Notes: generated from the sequence alone by a model not told the origin. 64,000 nt of DNA from Pantoea trifolii (GCF_024506435.1 NZ_JANIET010000001.1:3410001-3474000); one strand, 5' to 3'; counted from the stretch's first letter, positions 29,695 to 37,334 are shown. Numbers and translations: made by a program.

Positions 29695-32028
29695 TTAGAA
29701 ATCGACGTTCACACCCAGCTGGAAGGTGCGGCCTGGCATTACCGCCAGGTTGATGTCGTTGCGTTCCTGGGCATTGCTGCTGGTCAGCGTGCGGCTGCTG
29801 GTGTAATCCCAGTATTTGCGATCGGTAATGTTATAGATGCCGCCGCTCAGCTTGACGTTTTTCGTCGCCTGCCAGTAAGCCGTCGCATCTACCATGCCGT
29901 AACCCGGTACGCGCATATATTCCGAGGTGGAGTCGGTGATCGCCGTGCCGGTGTTGGTGTAGCTTTCGCGGTTGGTCGCCGTGGCCTGCTTACCTTTCAC
30001 GAAGGTGGCGGTCAGCGCTGCGCCGTAGCCGCGCGCTTTGTCATCCCACGCCAGACCGACAATCGCTTTCAATGGCGCGACGCTATCGAGATCGATGTAC
30101 TTGTCACCGGCGTAGCTGGACTTGGATTTACCTTCGTTGTAGCCCAGCGCAAAGGTGCTGCTCAGGCCATCCACTTGCGGGAACCAGGTGCCGTAATTCA
30201 CTTTGGTGGCGATCTCAGCACCATAAATGTAGGCCTTATCGCGGTTTTCGGCCTGATAGCTGGTGTAGATGTTGCTTGGGACGTTGAGGAACATCTCCGG
30301 ATTGGCCGAGCGACGATAGCGGGTGTAAGCGATGAAGTTTTTGTACTGGTTGTAGAACACCGAGGTGTTGACCGTTACGCCTTCAGTCGCCTGCCCTTTC
30401 AGGCCCCACTCGAAGTTGTTACTGGTTTCAGTTTTCAGATCGGTGTTACCGATCAGCGCATACTGCGCGCTACCCGCGTAGCTGGAGCCAAGGTTCCATG
30501 ATCCATACAGCTGGCTGGTGGTAGGGAACTGCACGCCGCGTTTATATTGCAGATAGGTGGTCAGCGCTGGCGTTAAGTCGTACTGGAAGGTCAGCGATGG
30601 CAGCACTTGGGTATCGGAGTTGGTTTTGCCGTACAGCGCATCAACCTGCTCTTCGGTCAGCACCGTGCTGCCGTTAGTCAGATCGCCCAGATCCTTGGGT
30701 TTGGTGCTTTGATACATTACGCGCACGCCGGGAATAACCGCGAAGTTGTGGCTATCAACATCGAAATTGATCTTATCTTGCAGATAACCCGCCACCGCGA
30801 AGGTGCGGCTGTCAGACTGCGGCTGTGTGATGGCGCTAAAGGCGCTCGGCGTTGGTTCCTGACGGAATGGACGCTCGCTGTTATCCAGGCGCGCGTTGAC
30901 ACCAGCACTCAGCTCGTGACGGCCCAGCGTTTTGGTGCCGCGTGTGTCGAAGCCATAGGTATCGACGTTGAAATCGGAATAGACAAAGCCATACTGGCTA
31001 GCGCTGGTGGGCAGATACGTATTGTCGTGCGCCTGCGTTTGCTGCCAGTAAAGGCGTGTGGTCAGCGTATCGATAAAGTCGTTGTACGGCGTCCACTCAT
31101 CCGCCAGATTGATACCCCAGCGGCGCGTATCACTCTGCTGCTGCGCGGTGCCCCAAACCGTGTTGCCGCTGGTGTCCCAGGTATCGTAATGGCTGTGATT
31201 GGTTTTGTGATAGTAATCGAAAGTAGCGCTCAGCTTGTGCTGATCGTTCGGCTGCCAGATGCCGGACGTCATAAAGGCGTCAGAGTGCCAGTTGGCCGGA
31301 TAAGCATCGATCACGCCGCTGTTGTTCTCGGTTTCCTGACCGTCGCGACGGCTGTAAACAAACAGGCCGCGTAGCTCATCATCGCCGGCGGCGGCGGTGA
31401 TGCCGTTGTGCCAGCTACGATTCGATGAGTCGTAACCGCTCTGATAACCGAAGTAGGTTTTTTTGTCGCTGCTAAGGTAATCGTCGGCGCTTTTGTTATG
31501 GAATGAGACGTTACCGCCAATCGAGGTATTCGGTTGATCCACCGCCGTGGCGCCCTTCTCGATATCAACGCTGCCGAACATGTAGGGATCGATGTAATCA
31601 CGGCCAATTCCAAAGGTGTTGTTGCCGGTTCGGCTGACGTAAGGACGGCCGGTGGCATCTGGAATCGGAATGCCGTCGATATCCATGCCGACGCGGTTAC
31701 TCTCCAGACCACGAATGTTGTAACCGGTATAGCCCGCGCGGTCGAAACCGCTTTTGCCGGCCGAGGATCCGCCGCTGGATCCGGTGGCGCTGATCAGCGG
31801 CTCATAACGCATGATCGAACCGAAATCATTCGCACCGCGTTTTTGCAGCTCTTGTGCCGTGATGGTGGTTTTATTGCCGGCCTGCTGTTTTGGCGCGGTG
31901 ACGGTGAGAACCGGTTCATTGCTGGTACTGTCGCTGGCGGCAAAACTGCAAGCGGCATGAATGGCTGAAGATAAGATGGCAACTTTGAAAAGACGTTGCT
32001 GGGCCGTTCCCTGAAAGAGTGAAGACAT
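29695..32028 (-). CDS. hmuR: TonB-dependent hemin receptor
   Basis: A 777-residue outer-membrane receptor. After a signal peptide ending near AACSFA comes a TonB-box-like EPVLTVTAP, then the plug domain (GSSAGKSGFDRAGYTGYNIRGL, IEKGATAVDQPN) and a beta-barrel ending in GVNVDF with terminal Phe. It starts the hmu operon. It is longer than classical HemR (about 690). The FRAP and NPNL heme motifs appear altered: QFPTTSQLYG stands where FRAP is expected and NTDLKTETS where NPNL is. Assignment to heme rests mainly on the operon. A Fur box lies upstream. Confidence 0.88.
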   Translation of the reverse strand: MSSLFQGTAQQRLFKVAILSSAIHAACSFAASDSTSNEPVLTVTAPKQQAGNKTTITAQELQKRGANDFGSIMRYEPLISATGSSGGSSAGKSGFDRAGYTGYNIRGLESNRVGMDIDGIPIPDATGRPYVSRTGNNTFGIGRDYIDPYMFGSVDIEKGATAVDQPNTSIGGNVSFHNKSADDYLSSDKKTYFGYQSGYDSSNRSWHNGITAAAGDDELRGLFVYSRRDGQETENNSGVIDAYPANWHSDAFMTSGIWQPNDQHKLSATFDYYHKTNHSHYDTWDTSGNTVWGTAQQQSDTRRWGINLADEWTPYNDFIDTLTTRLYWQQTQAHDNTYLPTSASQYGFVYSDFNVDTYGFDTRGTKTLGRHELSAGVNARLDNSERPFRQEPTPSAFSAITQPQSDSRTFAVAGYLQDKINFDVDSHNFAVIPGVRVMYQSTKPKDLGDLTNGSTVLTEEQVDALYGKTNSDTQVLPSLTFQYDLTPALTTYLQYKRGVQFPTTSQLYGSWNLGSSYAGSAQYALIGNTDLKTETSNNFEWGLKGQATEGVTVNTSVFYNQYKNFIAYTRYRRSANPEMFLNVPSNIYTSYQAENRDKAYIYGAEIATKVNYGTWFPQVDGLSSTFALGYNEGKSKSSYAGDKYIDLDSVAPLKAIVGLAWDDKARGYGAALTATFVKGKQATATNRESYTNTGTAITDSTSEYMRVPGYGMVDATAYWQATKNVKLSGGIYNITDRKYWDYTSSRTLTSSNAQERNDINLAVMPGRTFQLGVNVDF

Positions 32029-32164
32029 GCGCGAAATACCTGGTTAATTGTTAGTATTCGCTCACTTGCTTGCTGCCTGAAAGTACGGGCTTGGGTTAAA
32101 AGACCGTAAAAAAATATGGACTTATTTTATGTAATAAATGATGTCGACAGGAATGTAATGCAAG

Positions 32165-32179
32165 TGGTAATCATTATCA
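32165..32179. promoter_or_regulatory. Fur box between hmuR and the SelW-like gene
   Basis: The minus strand reads TGATAATGATTACCA, 13 of 14 fixed positions of the 7-1-7 Fur consensus. It is 137 bp upstream of hmuR and 71 bp upstream of the divergent small gene, so it may control either or both. Confidence 0.8.
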
Positions 32180-32249
32180 ACTAGCAGTAAGCTAAGATGT
32201 ATCTTGGACCGCACATTTTGTTAACTTATATATCTAAAAGAGACAGGTT

Positions 32250-32537
32250 ATGTCACAGAAACCAGCGATTACCATTCATTACTGCACACAATGTAACTGG
32301 CTGCTGCGTTCCGCCTGGATGGCGCAGGAGTTGCTGCATACGTTTGCCGAGGATTTAAGTGCGGTAACGCTACAACCGGGAACCGGCGGCGTATTTGAGA
32401 TCACCATTGATGGTCAGGTGATTTGGGAGCGTAAGCAGGAAGGCGGATTTCCGGATGCGGCCGCGCTGAAGCAGCGCGTACGCGATGTTTGCTGGCCGGA
32501 TCGCGCGTTGGGGCATGTGGATAAGAAGAAGAGTTGA
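32250..32537 (+). CDS. SelT/SelW/SelH family (Rdx-type) small redox protein
   Basis: A 95-residue cytoplasmic protein with a thioredoxin-like Rdx fold: beta strand ITIHYC, then the redox motif C-T-Q-C (in place of the selenocysteine CxxU), helix WLLRSAWMAQELLHTF, and GTGGVFEITIDGQVIWERKQEGGFPD. The family is thought to act in redox control; a precise partner is not known. It diverges from hmuR and has the shared Fur box 71 bp upstream, which suggests iron control (inference). Confidence 0.85.
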   Translation: MSQKPAITIHYCTQCNWLLRSAWMAQELLHTFAEDLSAVTLQPGTGGVFEITIDGQVIWERKQEGGFPDAAALKQRVRDVCWPDRALGHVDKKKS

Positions 32538-32562
32538 TTTTGGTTGGTGCGATTTTCTGGAC

Positions 32563-32582
32563 GGTCGCCATGAATGGCGACC
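32563..32582. repeat. REP unit, GGTCGCCAT family
   Basis: GGTCGCCATGAATGGCGACC, perfect arms, followed by CTACG. It lies between the convergent SelW-like and padR-like genes. Confidence 0.85.
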
Positions 32583-32596
32583 CTACGTTCGTAATG

Positions 32597-33136
32597 CTAA
32601 CTTTTGGCGATTTTTTCCGCCGCTTCGTGCAGCGCGCTAATGACTATCTCCAGCGCCTCATCCGAAATATCTTCCTGCGCCAGACGATGATTCAAGGTGT
32701 GTTTGATCAGGTGAATCGCCTGCTCAACCTGCGGAATGCTGCGGTTATTCACCAGAATCGCCAGTGAGGTTAAGCGCTCGATAATCGCATCCACATTGTC
32801 ACGATTCTCTGCCAGCAGCGCCACGCCGCTCTCATTCAGTGCATAGGCTTTGCGTGATGCCTGCGCATCGACCACGCGAATCGCATCCATCTCTTCGAGC
32901 AGCGTCAGGTTGGGATAAATAATGCCGGGACTCGGGGAATATTCCCCTTTGGAGAGCTCTTCAACCGATTTGATCAGCTCATAACCGTGCGCAGAACTGT
33001 TGGCCAGAAAGTGCAGCATTAACAGGCGGATATCGCTGGCATCCAGCATCCGCTCCCGACGCTTCTTACGTGCGCCTGCACAGACGGTACGCTGTGCGTG
33101 ATCGGATTGCCATGGAAAATCCCGCTGCTGTTTCAT
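32597..33136 (-). CDS. PadR family regulator, YqjI-like
   Basis: A 179-residue PadR-type winged-helix repressor. The DNA-binding part is clear from residue 31: LDASDIRLLMLHFLANSSAHGYELIKSVEEL, YSPSPGIIYPNLTLLEEM. The C-terminal helix would give the dimer. It resembles E. coli YqjI, which senses nickel and represses the ferric reductase gene yqjH, and a YqjH homologue is next to it. It lacks the His/Cys-rich nickel-binding N-terminus of E. coli YqjI; here the N-terminus is only basic. GGAAGG precedes the ATG. Target and signal are inferred. Confidence 0.85.
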   Translation of the reverse strand: MKQQRDFPWQSDHAQRTVCAGARKKRRERMLDASDIRLLMLHFLANSSAHGYELIKSVEELSKGEYSPSPGIIYPNLTLLEEMDAIRVVDAQASRKAYALNESGVALLAENRDNVDAIIERLTSLAILVNNRSIPQVEQAIHLIKHTLNHRLAQEDISDEALEIVISALHEAAEKIAKS

Positions 33137-33225
33137 TGCCTTCCTGAGCGCTAATTAAGGGAGGTTGATAGTAGTCTGCCACCTGGCAAAATTCAACACA
33201 GGCGGCAGCGCGCGCAGCATTACCG

Positions 33226-34008
33226 TTATTTCTGATGCCAATAAGCTACGGCGCGCACGAAATCGGTATTTGCACCGCGTCCCTGGGTGAAGTAATCGCT
33301 CAGTAATTTCACCGCTTCGCCCTCGCCGGTCAGCCAGATGAAGTATTCAGTGGCGGGCAGCGCAATCTGATCCAGCTGTGCCGTTATCGGTGCCAGGTTA
33401 TCGGCCTGCATGCTGCCGCTTCCCAACCAGCTCACCTGCACATTTGGCAAATCACCGAGATAATCGCGGCCGGTGGCTTCATCGGCATAGGCCAGCAGGT
33501 GAATTTCCTGCGCCTGCATTTCGCTGTAACGACGTTTAAAGGCAGGCAAACCGGTCTCATCGCAGACGTAAATCTGGCAGGCATAATCCGTTGGTATCAC
33601 CAACGAACCGCGCGGGCCGCCCATCGCGATTTGATCGCCCACTTTGGCTTGGTTTGCCCAGCTGCTGGCAACGCCGCCATCGTGGACGTAGAAATCGATG
33701 GTCAGGGAATCGACGCCGTTAAATTCCAGCGGCGTGTAATCACGCGCGGCAGGTCGCACGCCATTCGGCCAAACGATGCCTTCATCGGTGATCTGCGGCA
33801 GCGCCAGCTCAGCGCCGGCATGTTCCGGGAAGAACACTTTGATGTGATCGTCAAACGATGGCGAGTTGAAGCCGGCCAGATCGCTGCCGTTGAAAACAAT
33901 GCGCCAGAATTCACCGGCAATCAGCGTTTTGCTGACCACGGTGATATGGCGGAAGCGCAGTTCATTGCGCACGCGGCGTGGCACGCGTTCGGAAGGGGTA
34001 GTTTGCAC
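33226..34008 (-). CDS. yqjH: NADPH-dependent ferric-chelate (siderophore) reductase, YqjH-like
   Basis: A 260-residue siderophore-interacting protein that releases iron by reduction in the cytoplasm. FAD-binding landmarks are RDYTPLEFNG (R-x-Y-T/S) and WANQAKVGDQIAMGGPRGS; the SIP C-terminal domain ends in VRAVAYWHQK. The GTG at 34006-34008 is the best start because AGGGAGA lies six bases upstream; the frame opens at 34086 but that part covers the Fur box. A Fur box overlaps the leader. It is transcribed in the same direction as the PadR gene, unlike the divergent E. coli arrangement. Confidence 0.9.
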   Translation of the reverse strand: MQTTPSERVPRRVRNELRFRHITVVSKTLIAGEFWRIVFNGSDLAGFNSPSFDDHIKVFFPEHAGAELALPQITDEGIVWPNGVRPAARDYTPLEFNGVDSLTIDFYVHDGGVASSWANQAKVGDQIAMGGPRGSLVIPTDYACQIYVCDETGLPAFKRRYSEMQAQEIHLLAYADEATGRDYLGDLPNVQVSWLGSGSMQADNLAPITAQLDQIALPATEYFIWLTGEGEAVKLLSDYFTQGRGANTDFVRAVAYWHQK

Positions 34009-34030
34009 GTGGTGTCTCCCTAAAAGATAG

Positions 34031-34045
34031 TGAAAGTCATTCTCA
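34031..34045. promoter_or_regulatory. Fur box upstream of yqjH
   Basis: The minus strand reads TGAGAATGACTTTCA, a 7-1-7 Fur-type inverted repeat with 11 of 14 matches, 23 bases before the GTG start. Confidence 0.65.
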
Positions 34046-34142
34046 TCTGATGGGGAGAGAATAGTTATGATATATCTTCGATGCAATGCCGAAAAATGCT
34101 ATCTGTGTGTTTGGTCGCCAGAATGGTACGCGCCATCGCAAA

Positions 34143-34162
34143 GGTCGCCATGAATGGCGACC
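34143..34162. repeat. REP unit, GGTCGCCAT family
   Basis: GGTCGCCATGAATGGCGACC followed by CTACGG. It is the first of two units between the small secreted protein gene and yqjH. Confidence 0.85.
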
Positions 34163-34188
34163 CTACGGAAGGCATGTGCGAATGTAGG

Positions 34189-34207
34189 GGCGTCATTTAT
34201 GACGACC
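34189..34207. repeat. REP unit, variant arms GGCGTCAT
   Basis: GTAGG foot then GGCGTCAT, centre TT, ATGACGACC: arms pair except for one extra base. It is oriented opposite to the unit at 34143. Confidence 0.6.
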
Positions 34208-34251
34208 TTCATAAAGGATGTAGCAGATTGGAATTTTGTGGCGGGACGAGA

Positions 34252-34461
34252 TTACGCCTGGTGATTGCCGCAGGTTACGAAACTGCCATCATCCTGGCTG
34301 TGTTTCGGCAGCACATTGTCGCCCAGAATTTCATGCTGCGCGCAATGGGGTTGATGCGGATGCAGACCGCCTGGCGGTGAAAAAGGCTCGGCCATTTGTG
34401 CACTTGCCAGCGAAGAAAACGCTACAAGCGCTGTCATGAGGAACAACGGTAGAAGTCGCAT
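34252..34461 (-). CDS. Small secreted protein of unknown function
   Basis: A 69-residue frame with a convincing signal peptide (MRLLPLFLMTALVAFSSLASA, cut before QMAEPF) and a short mature part rich in Pro and His with two cysteines (HCAQHE and VTCGNH). It is not recognised. No strong ribosome-binding site precedes the ATG, so it may be a weakly expressed gene or a chance frame. It lies between the AraC gene and yqjH; the four histidines near the cysteines could suggest metal binding (inference only). Confidence 0.5.
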   Translation of the reverse strand: MRLLPLFLMTALVAFSSLASAQMAEPFSPPGGLHPHQPHCAQHEILGDNVLPKHSQDDGSFVTCGNHQA

Positions 34462-34602
34462 AATTTTTTTGTCTGTTCACTATAGCGGCCCGGAATGGAC
34501 CAGAAATGCAGGTGATTATCCAGCCTGATGTGTGGCGGCTGGTGATTTACGCGGCCAATCAGGTTTCGATGGAGAATTTTACGCCGATTACCGCCTTGAG
34601 TT

Positions 34603-34638
34603 TATAAAATCGTGCGGTTTGTCACGGTTTACCGCACG
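34603..34638 (-). terminator. Terminator of the AraC-family gene
   Basis: CGTGCGGT (34611-34618) pairs with ACCGCACG (34631-34638). Read on the minus strand it is followed by ATTTTAT. It lies just downstream of the regulator's stop codon. Confidence 0.65.
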
Positions 34639-34647
34639 AATTATGCA

Positions 34648-35514
34648 TTACATATCCGCCACCGGAATATAGAAGGTGCCCTGCAACAGATCGGGCGTAC
34701 TGTATTTCAGATCCAGCTTGAGCAAATCTTTGCCCGCACGGCGTGCTACGCCCAGCGCTGGCAAGTGGTTGTAGTAAATCTCCGCGGTGAACGCGTTGAT
34801 CTCTTCCGGCGCGCCGTGCCAGTCAATCTCCGCATACAAACCACTTTCTCCGGTCCAGTTCTGCACATTACGCGGCAGCACATCGGCGTACTGACTTTCC
34901 AGCGCCTGGAACAGGCTGATGTGTTGCTGATCGGCGGAATGTAGGCCCGGACTGAACTGGAAGCCCAGCCAGCCGCGATTTACGTGCTGACCCGCAAAAG
35001 CGATGAAATCACGCGTGTGCTGCGCCACCACATGGTTATGGTGATCGATGTATTCGCCGAAGCGGCATTCCCACTCAATCACTTCACCACACAGCTGAAT
35101 TTCCGGCTTCTGCGCCAGACGCGCATTGACCCACTCGCGCTGCGTGGAGATGCGGCTGTGGAAATCCTTCATCAGCATCTCTGGAATGCGGCGATAGGCA
35201 CCCGGCGTCATCGAGAAGTGACTTTTAAACACGCGGGTAAAATTCTGCTGATTATCAAAGCCAAAGCGCACCGCAATGTCGATCAGCGGCATGTTGGTCA
35301 AACGCAGCGCCATCGCCGCCATGGTCAGACGACGTTTGCGCGTGTAGGACGCCAGCGTTTGCCCGGTCATCTCTTTGAACATGCGCTGCATGTGCCATTT
35401 CGAGTAACCGGATTTCAGGGTAATCAGATCGATGTTGAGTTCGTCGGTCAGGTTCGCTTCTATCCAGTCCACCAGATCGTTGATGTACTGTTTTTTTACA
35501 TTCAGGCTGAGCAT
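34648..35514 (-). CDS. AraC family regulator, Rob-like (HTH plus GyrI-like domain)
   Basis: A 288-residue regulator with the two AraC helix-turn-helix motifs at the N-terminus (residues about 15-110: LITLKSGYSKWHMQRMFKEMTG and DIAVRFGFDNQQNFTRVFKSHF) and a C-terminal GyrI/SbmC-like ligand domain. This is the layout of Rob (289 residues), and the HTH is of the MarA/SoxS/Rob type. It is not Rob itself, as the C-terminal half differs widely. It may sense a small hydrophobic compound (inference). Its promoter side abuts the IS element inserted at 35692. Confidence 0.87.
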   Translation of the reverse strand: MLSLNVKKQYINDLVDWIEANLTDELNIDLITLKSGYSKWHMQRMFKEMTGQTLASYTRKRRLTMAAMALRLTNMPLIDIAVRFGFDNQQNFTRVFKSHFSMTPGAYRRIPEMLMKDFHSRISTQREWVNARLAQKPEIQLCGEVIEWECRFGEYIDHHNHVVAQHTRDFIAFAGQHVNRGWLGFQFSPGLHSADQQHISLFQALESQYADVLPRNVQNWTGESGLYAEIDWHGAPEEINAFTAEIYYNHLPALGVARRAGKDLLKLDLKYSTPDLLQGTFYIPVADM

Positions 35515-35687
35515 GATTTTGATGGTCGAATGAGGTGGTTAACGTCATGAATTTGCGTTATTCGTCACATAAATATAACAAAAACGTATTACTAACGTAA
35601 GGAAGAGTAAACGTACCGAAGCGGGAAAAGCATTAATTGCTTAGGTTACTAACGTTTTTTTGATCGCAGAAAAGAAAAAGGTCGCCA

Positions 35688-35691
35688 TGAA
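35688..35691 (+). repeat. Target-site duplication, left copy (TGAA)
   Basis: TGAA at 35688-35691 is repeated at 37139-37142. It is centred on the GA dyad of the REP palindrome. Confidence 0.85.
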
Positions 35692-35722
35692 TGAACTGAA
35701 CCCCATAACCTGGACCGTTTAG

Positions 35723-36562
35723 TTAAAGCGCTGCGTAATGCTGAGTCCTGTACGCTACCGGACTCAGCCCACCCAGCCCCATTTTTATCCGCTTAGTATT
35801 CCAGAAGTGGATATAGTCTCCGATGTCCTTCTCCAGCTCCTCTACGTCACGGTATTTCTTCAGGTAAAACATTTCCGACTTCAGATGACCGAAGAAGTTT
35901 TCCATCACCGCGTTGTCCAGGCAGTTTCCTCTGCGCGACATGCTCTGTTTTATCCCGTTTTCCGCCAGGCGCCGCTGATACTCCGGCATCTGATACTGCC
36001 AGCCCTGATCGCTGTGAAGAAGCGGACGCTGCTCGCCCGTCAGATGCTGTAAGGCTCTGCTCAGCATACCGTTTATCATCGGCATCAGCGGCTTACGCGC
36101 CGTTTCCCAGCCCACGATTTCGCCGTTATACAGGTCCAGAACCGGGGACAGGTAGCATTTTTCACCCGCAACGCTGAACTCCGTTACGTCCGTTACCCAC
36201 TTCTCGTTCGGTGCCTGTGCCCGGAAGTTGCGCTGCAGCACGTTGCCGGCTGTCCGCCCCTCGGGCCCGCGACAGGACCGGTATCTCTTCTTTCTTACCG
36301 GCGACTGCAGACCCAGCGCCGACATCAGCTTCAGCACGGTTTTCCCGCTCAGCGCCCAGCCGTGCTGCCTGAGCAGGCAGCCCATGCGCCGGTAGCCATA
36401 AACACTGCGATGCTCCTCTGACAGCCTGACGATAAGCGTCTTCACCTCTGCGTACTTATCCGCTGCCTGCTGGCGGGCAAGCTGATAAAAAAAAGTGCTT
36501 TTTGGCAGCCGCGATACGCTCAGCAGCACCGGCAGGCGATGCCGCGTGCGCAGCAGCGTCAC
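35723..36562 (-). CDS. IS3-family transposase catalytic part (OrfB)
   Basis: A 279-residue DDE transposase domain. An HTH_21-type N-terminus (VKTLI...HRSVYGYRRMGCLL) is followed by the rve integrase core. The triad is intact: D in WVTDVTEF, D in LLHSDQGWQY, and E in NAVMENFFGHLKSE, followed by the conserved K/R spacing. The only start in this frame is GTG at 36560-36562, overlapping the orfA stop (GTGA), so it is mainly made as an OrfAB fusion through the slippery site at 36592-36598. Confidence 0.93.
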   Translation of the reverse strand: MTLLRTRHRLPVLLSVSRLPKSTFFYQLARQQAADKYAEVKTLIVRLSEEHRSVYGYRRMGCLLRQHGWALSGKTVLKLMSALGLQSPVRKKRYRSCRGPEGRTAGNVLQRNFRAQAPNEKWVTDVTEFSVAGEKCYLSPVLDLYNGEIVGWETARKPLMPMINGMLSRALQHLTGEQRPLLHSDQGWQYQMPEYQRRLAENGIKQSMSRRGNCLDNAVMENFFGHLKSEMFYLKKYRDVEELEKDIGDYIHFWNTKRIKMGLGGLSPVAYRTQHYAAL

Positions 36563-37086
36563 GGCTGCGGCTTTTTCTCCCGCTCCCGGCGCTTTTTTTC
36601 CAGGATAATCTCCTGCATGACCTTCAGATAGTCGTTTTCGGCACGCAGGTATTCGAGCTCCTTAAGCAGCTCTTCCGGCGTCATTGACCCGACTGGTTTT
36701 GGTGATTTTTCTTTGCCTGACATTGGTGTTCTCCGCGTGCTGTTTTCGGGCGGGAAAGCATAGTGACCTTTAAGGCTGTACTGGCGGACCCAGGATTCAA
36801 CCGTTTTGTGTGAGCTGATATTAAAACGCGCCGCAACCGCAGCGTATGACTCACCGGTATGAGCCAGAGCATAATGCGCCACCTGGACCCTGAAGTCAGA
36901 AGAATAACGCCGGTGCCCGCGGGGAAGCAAAGCCTGCTCACCGTGATGCTGATAGCGCGCAACCCAGCGGCGGAGGTTAGTAGGGGCAATGCTGAAGTGC
37001 TTAGCCGTTCCATCAATACCGGCATGGCCGCTAAGAAAATAGTGAATGGCCGAGAGTTTAAATTCGATGGGATATTTTGTTGTCAT
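36559..37086 (-). CDS. IS3-family transposase HTH part (OrfA)
   Basis: A 175-residue protein with helix-turn-helix DNA-binding segments (LSAIHYFLSGHAGIDGTAKHFSIAPTNLRRWV; SYAAVAARFNISSHKTVESWV) and a leucine-zipper-like tail (LLKELEYLRAENDYLKVM). On its own it usually acts as regulator; fused to OrfB it is the transposase. Near its end the minus strand has A-AAA-AAG (36592-36598) in frame, a typical -1 frameshift heptamer of the family. Confidence 0.93.
   Translation of the reverse strand: MTTKYPIEFKLSAIHYFLSGHAGIDGTAKHFSIAPTNLRRWVARYQHHGEQALLPRGHRRYSSDFRVQVAHYALAHTGESYAAVAARFNISSHKTVESWVRQYSLKGHYAFPPENSTRRTPMSGKEKSPKPVGSMTPEELLKELEYLRAENDYLKVMQEIILEKKRREREKKPQP
36592..36598 (-). promoter_or_regulatory. 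-1 programmed frameshift site
   Basis: Slippery heptamer A-AAA-AAG in orfA phase. After a -1 slip the frame stays open through GCG CCG GGA into orfB, ten codons upstream of the orfB GTG, so the fusion protein is continuous. Confidence 0.8.
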
Positions 37087-37187
37087 AGAGCTGCACCTTC
37101 AATGTCAGATTATGGTCCAACATTTGGGGTGCAGTTCATGAATGGCGACCCTACGGTGATATCAATGGGTTCTGTTAATGCGGGGAC

Positions 37188-37334
37188 TCAATGCGAACGC
37201 ATGCCCGCTGCCGTCATCATCATACGAAACAGTGATGCCACCACACCGAGTGCCAGCACGCTTGCGCCGTAAATGACTACCAGCCACATCACCTGCTTCC
37301 ACCACGGAATCTTAGTTTCAGAGTGAGTTTTCAT
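37188..37334 (-). CDS. DUF2474-type small subunit of cytochrome bd (CydX-like)
   Basis: A 48-residue protein (MKTHSETKIPWWKQVMWLVV...) with one membrane helix of about 22 residues flanked by charged ends, followed by MMMTAAGMRSH. GAGG lies eight bases upstream of the ATG at 37332-37334; an earlier in-frame ATG exists at 37355 next to the cioB stop. It follows cioB at once. Small single-helix proteins such as CydX stabilise cytochrome bd, and DUF2474 proteins are found after cioAB. The role is inferred from position and topology. Confidence 0.8.
   Translation of the reverse strand: MKTHSETKIPWWKQVMWLVVIYGASVLALGVVASLFRMMMTAAGMRSH

Larger units (their letters stand above)
35692..37138 (-). mobile_element. 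Complete IS3-family element (IS150-type ends), 1447 bp
   Basis: The left end reads TGAACTGAACCCCATAACCT and the right end, on the other strand, TGAACTGCACCCCAAATGTT; both continue GGACC, giving imperfect terminal repeats of about 26 bases. A four-base duplication TGAA flanks it. Inside are orfA and orfB with a frameshift signal and an intact DDE triad, so it should be active. IS1397 and ISKpn1, also IS3-family, are known to insert specifically into REP sequences; the present element inserted in the exact centre of a REP. The exact IS name is not determined. Confidence 0.92.
35680..37150. repeat. REP unit split by the IS element
   Basis: Left half GGTCGCCATGAA ends at 35691 and right half TGAATGGCGACC (37139-37150) continues with CTACGG. 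Joining the halves and removing one TGAA restores GGTCGCCATGAATGGCGACC. Confidence 0.9.

Noticed and set aside
30607..31374. 255-residue plus-strand frame inside the hemin receptor
   Set aside because: Antisense shadow of a well-supported TonB-dependent receptor.
34506..34607. 33-residue plus-strand frame starting MQVIIQPDVW
   Set aside because: Too short, no ribosome-binding site, and no supporting context.
35589..35655. Direct repeat TTACTAACGT at 35589 and 35646 upstream of the AraC gene
   Set aside because: Only two ten-base copies in AT-rich DNA; could be regulator sites but the evidence is too thin for a feature.
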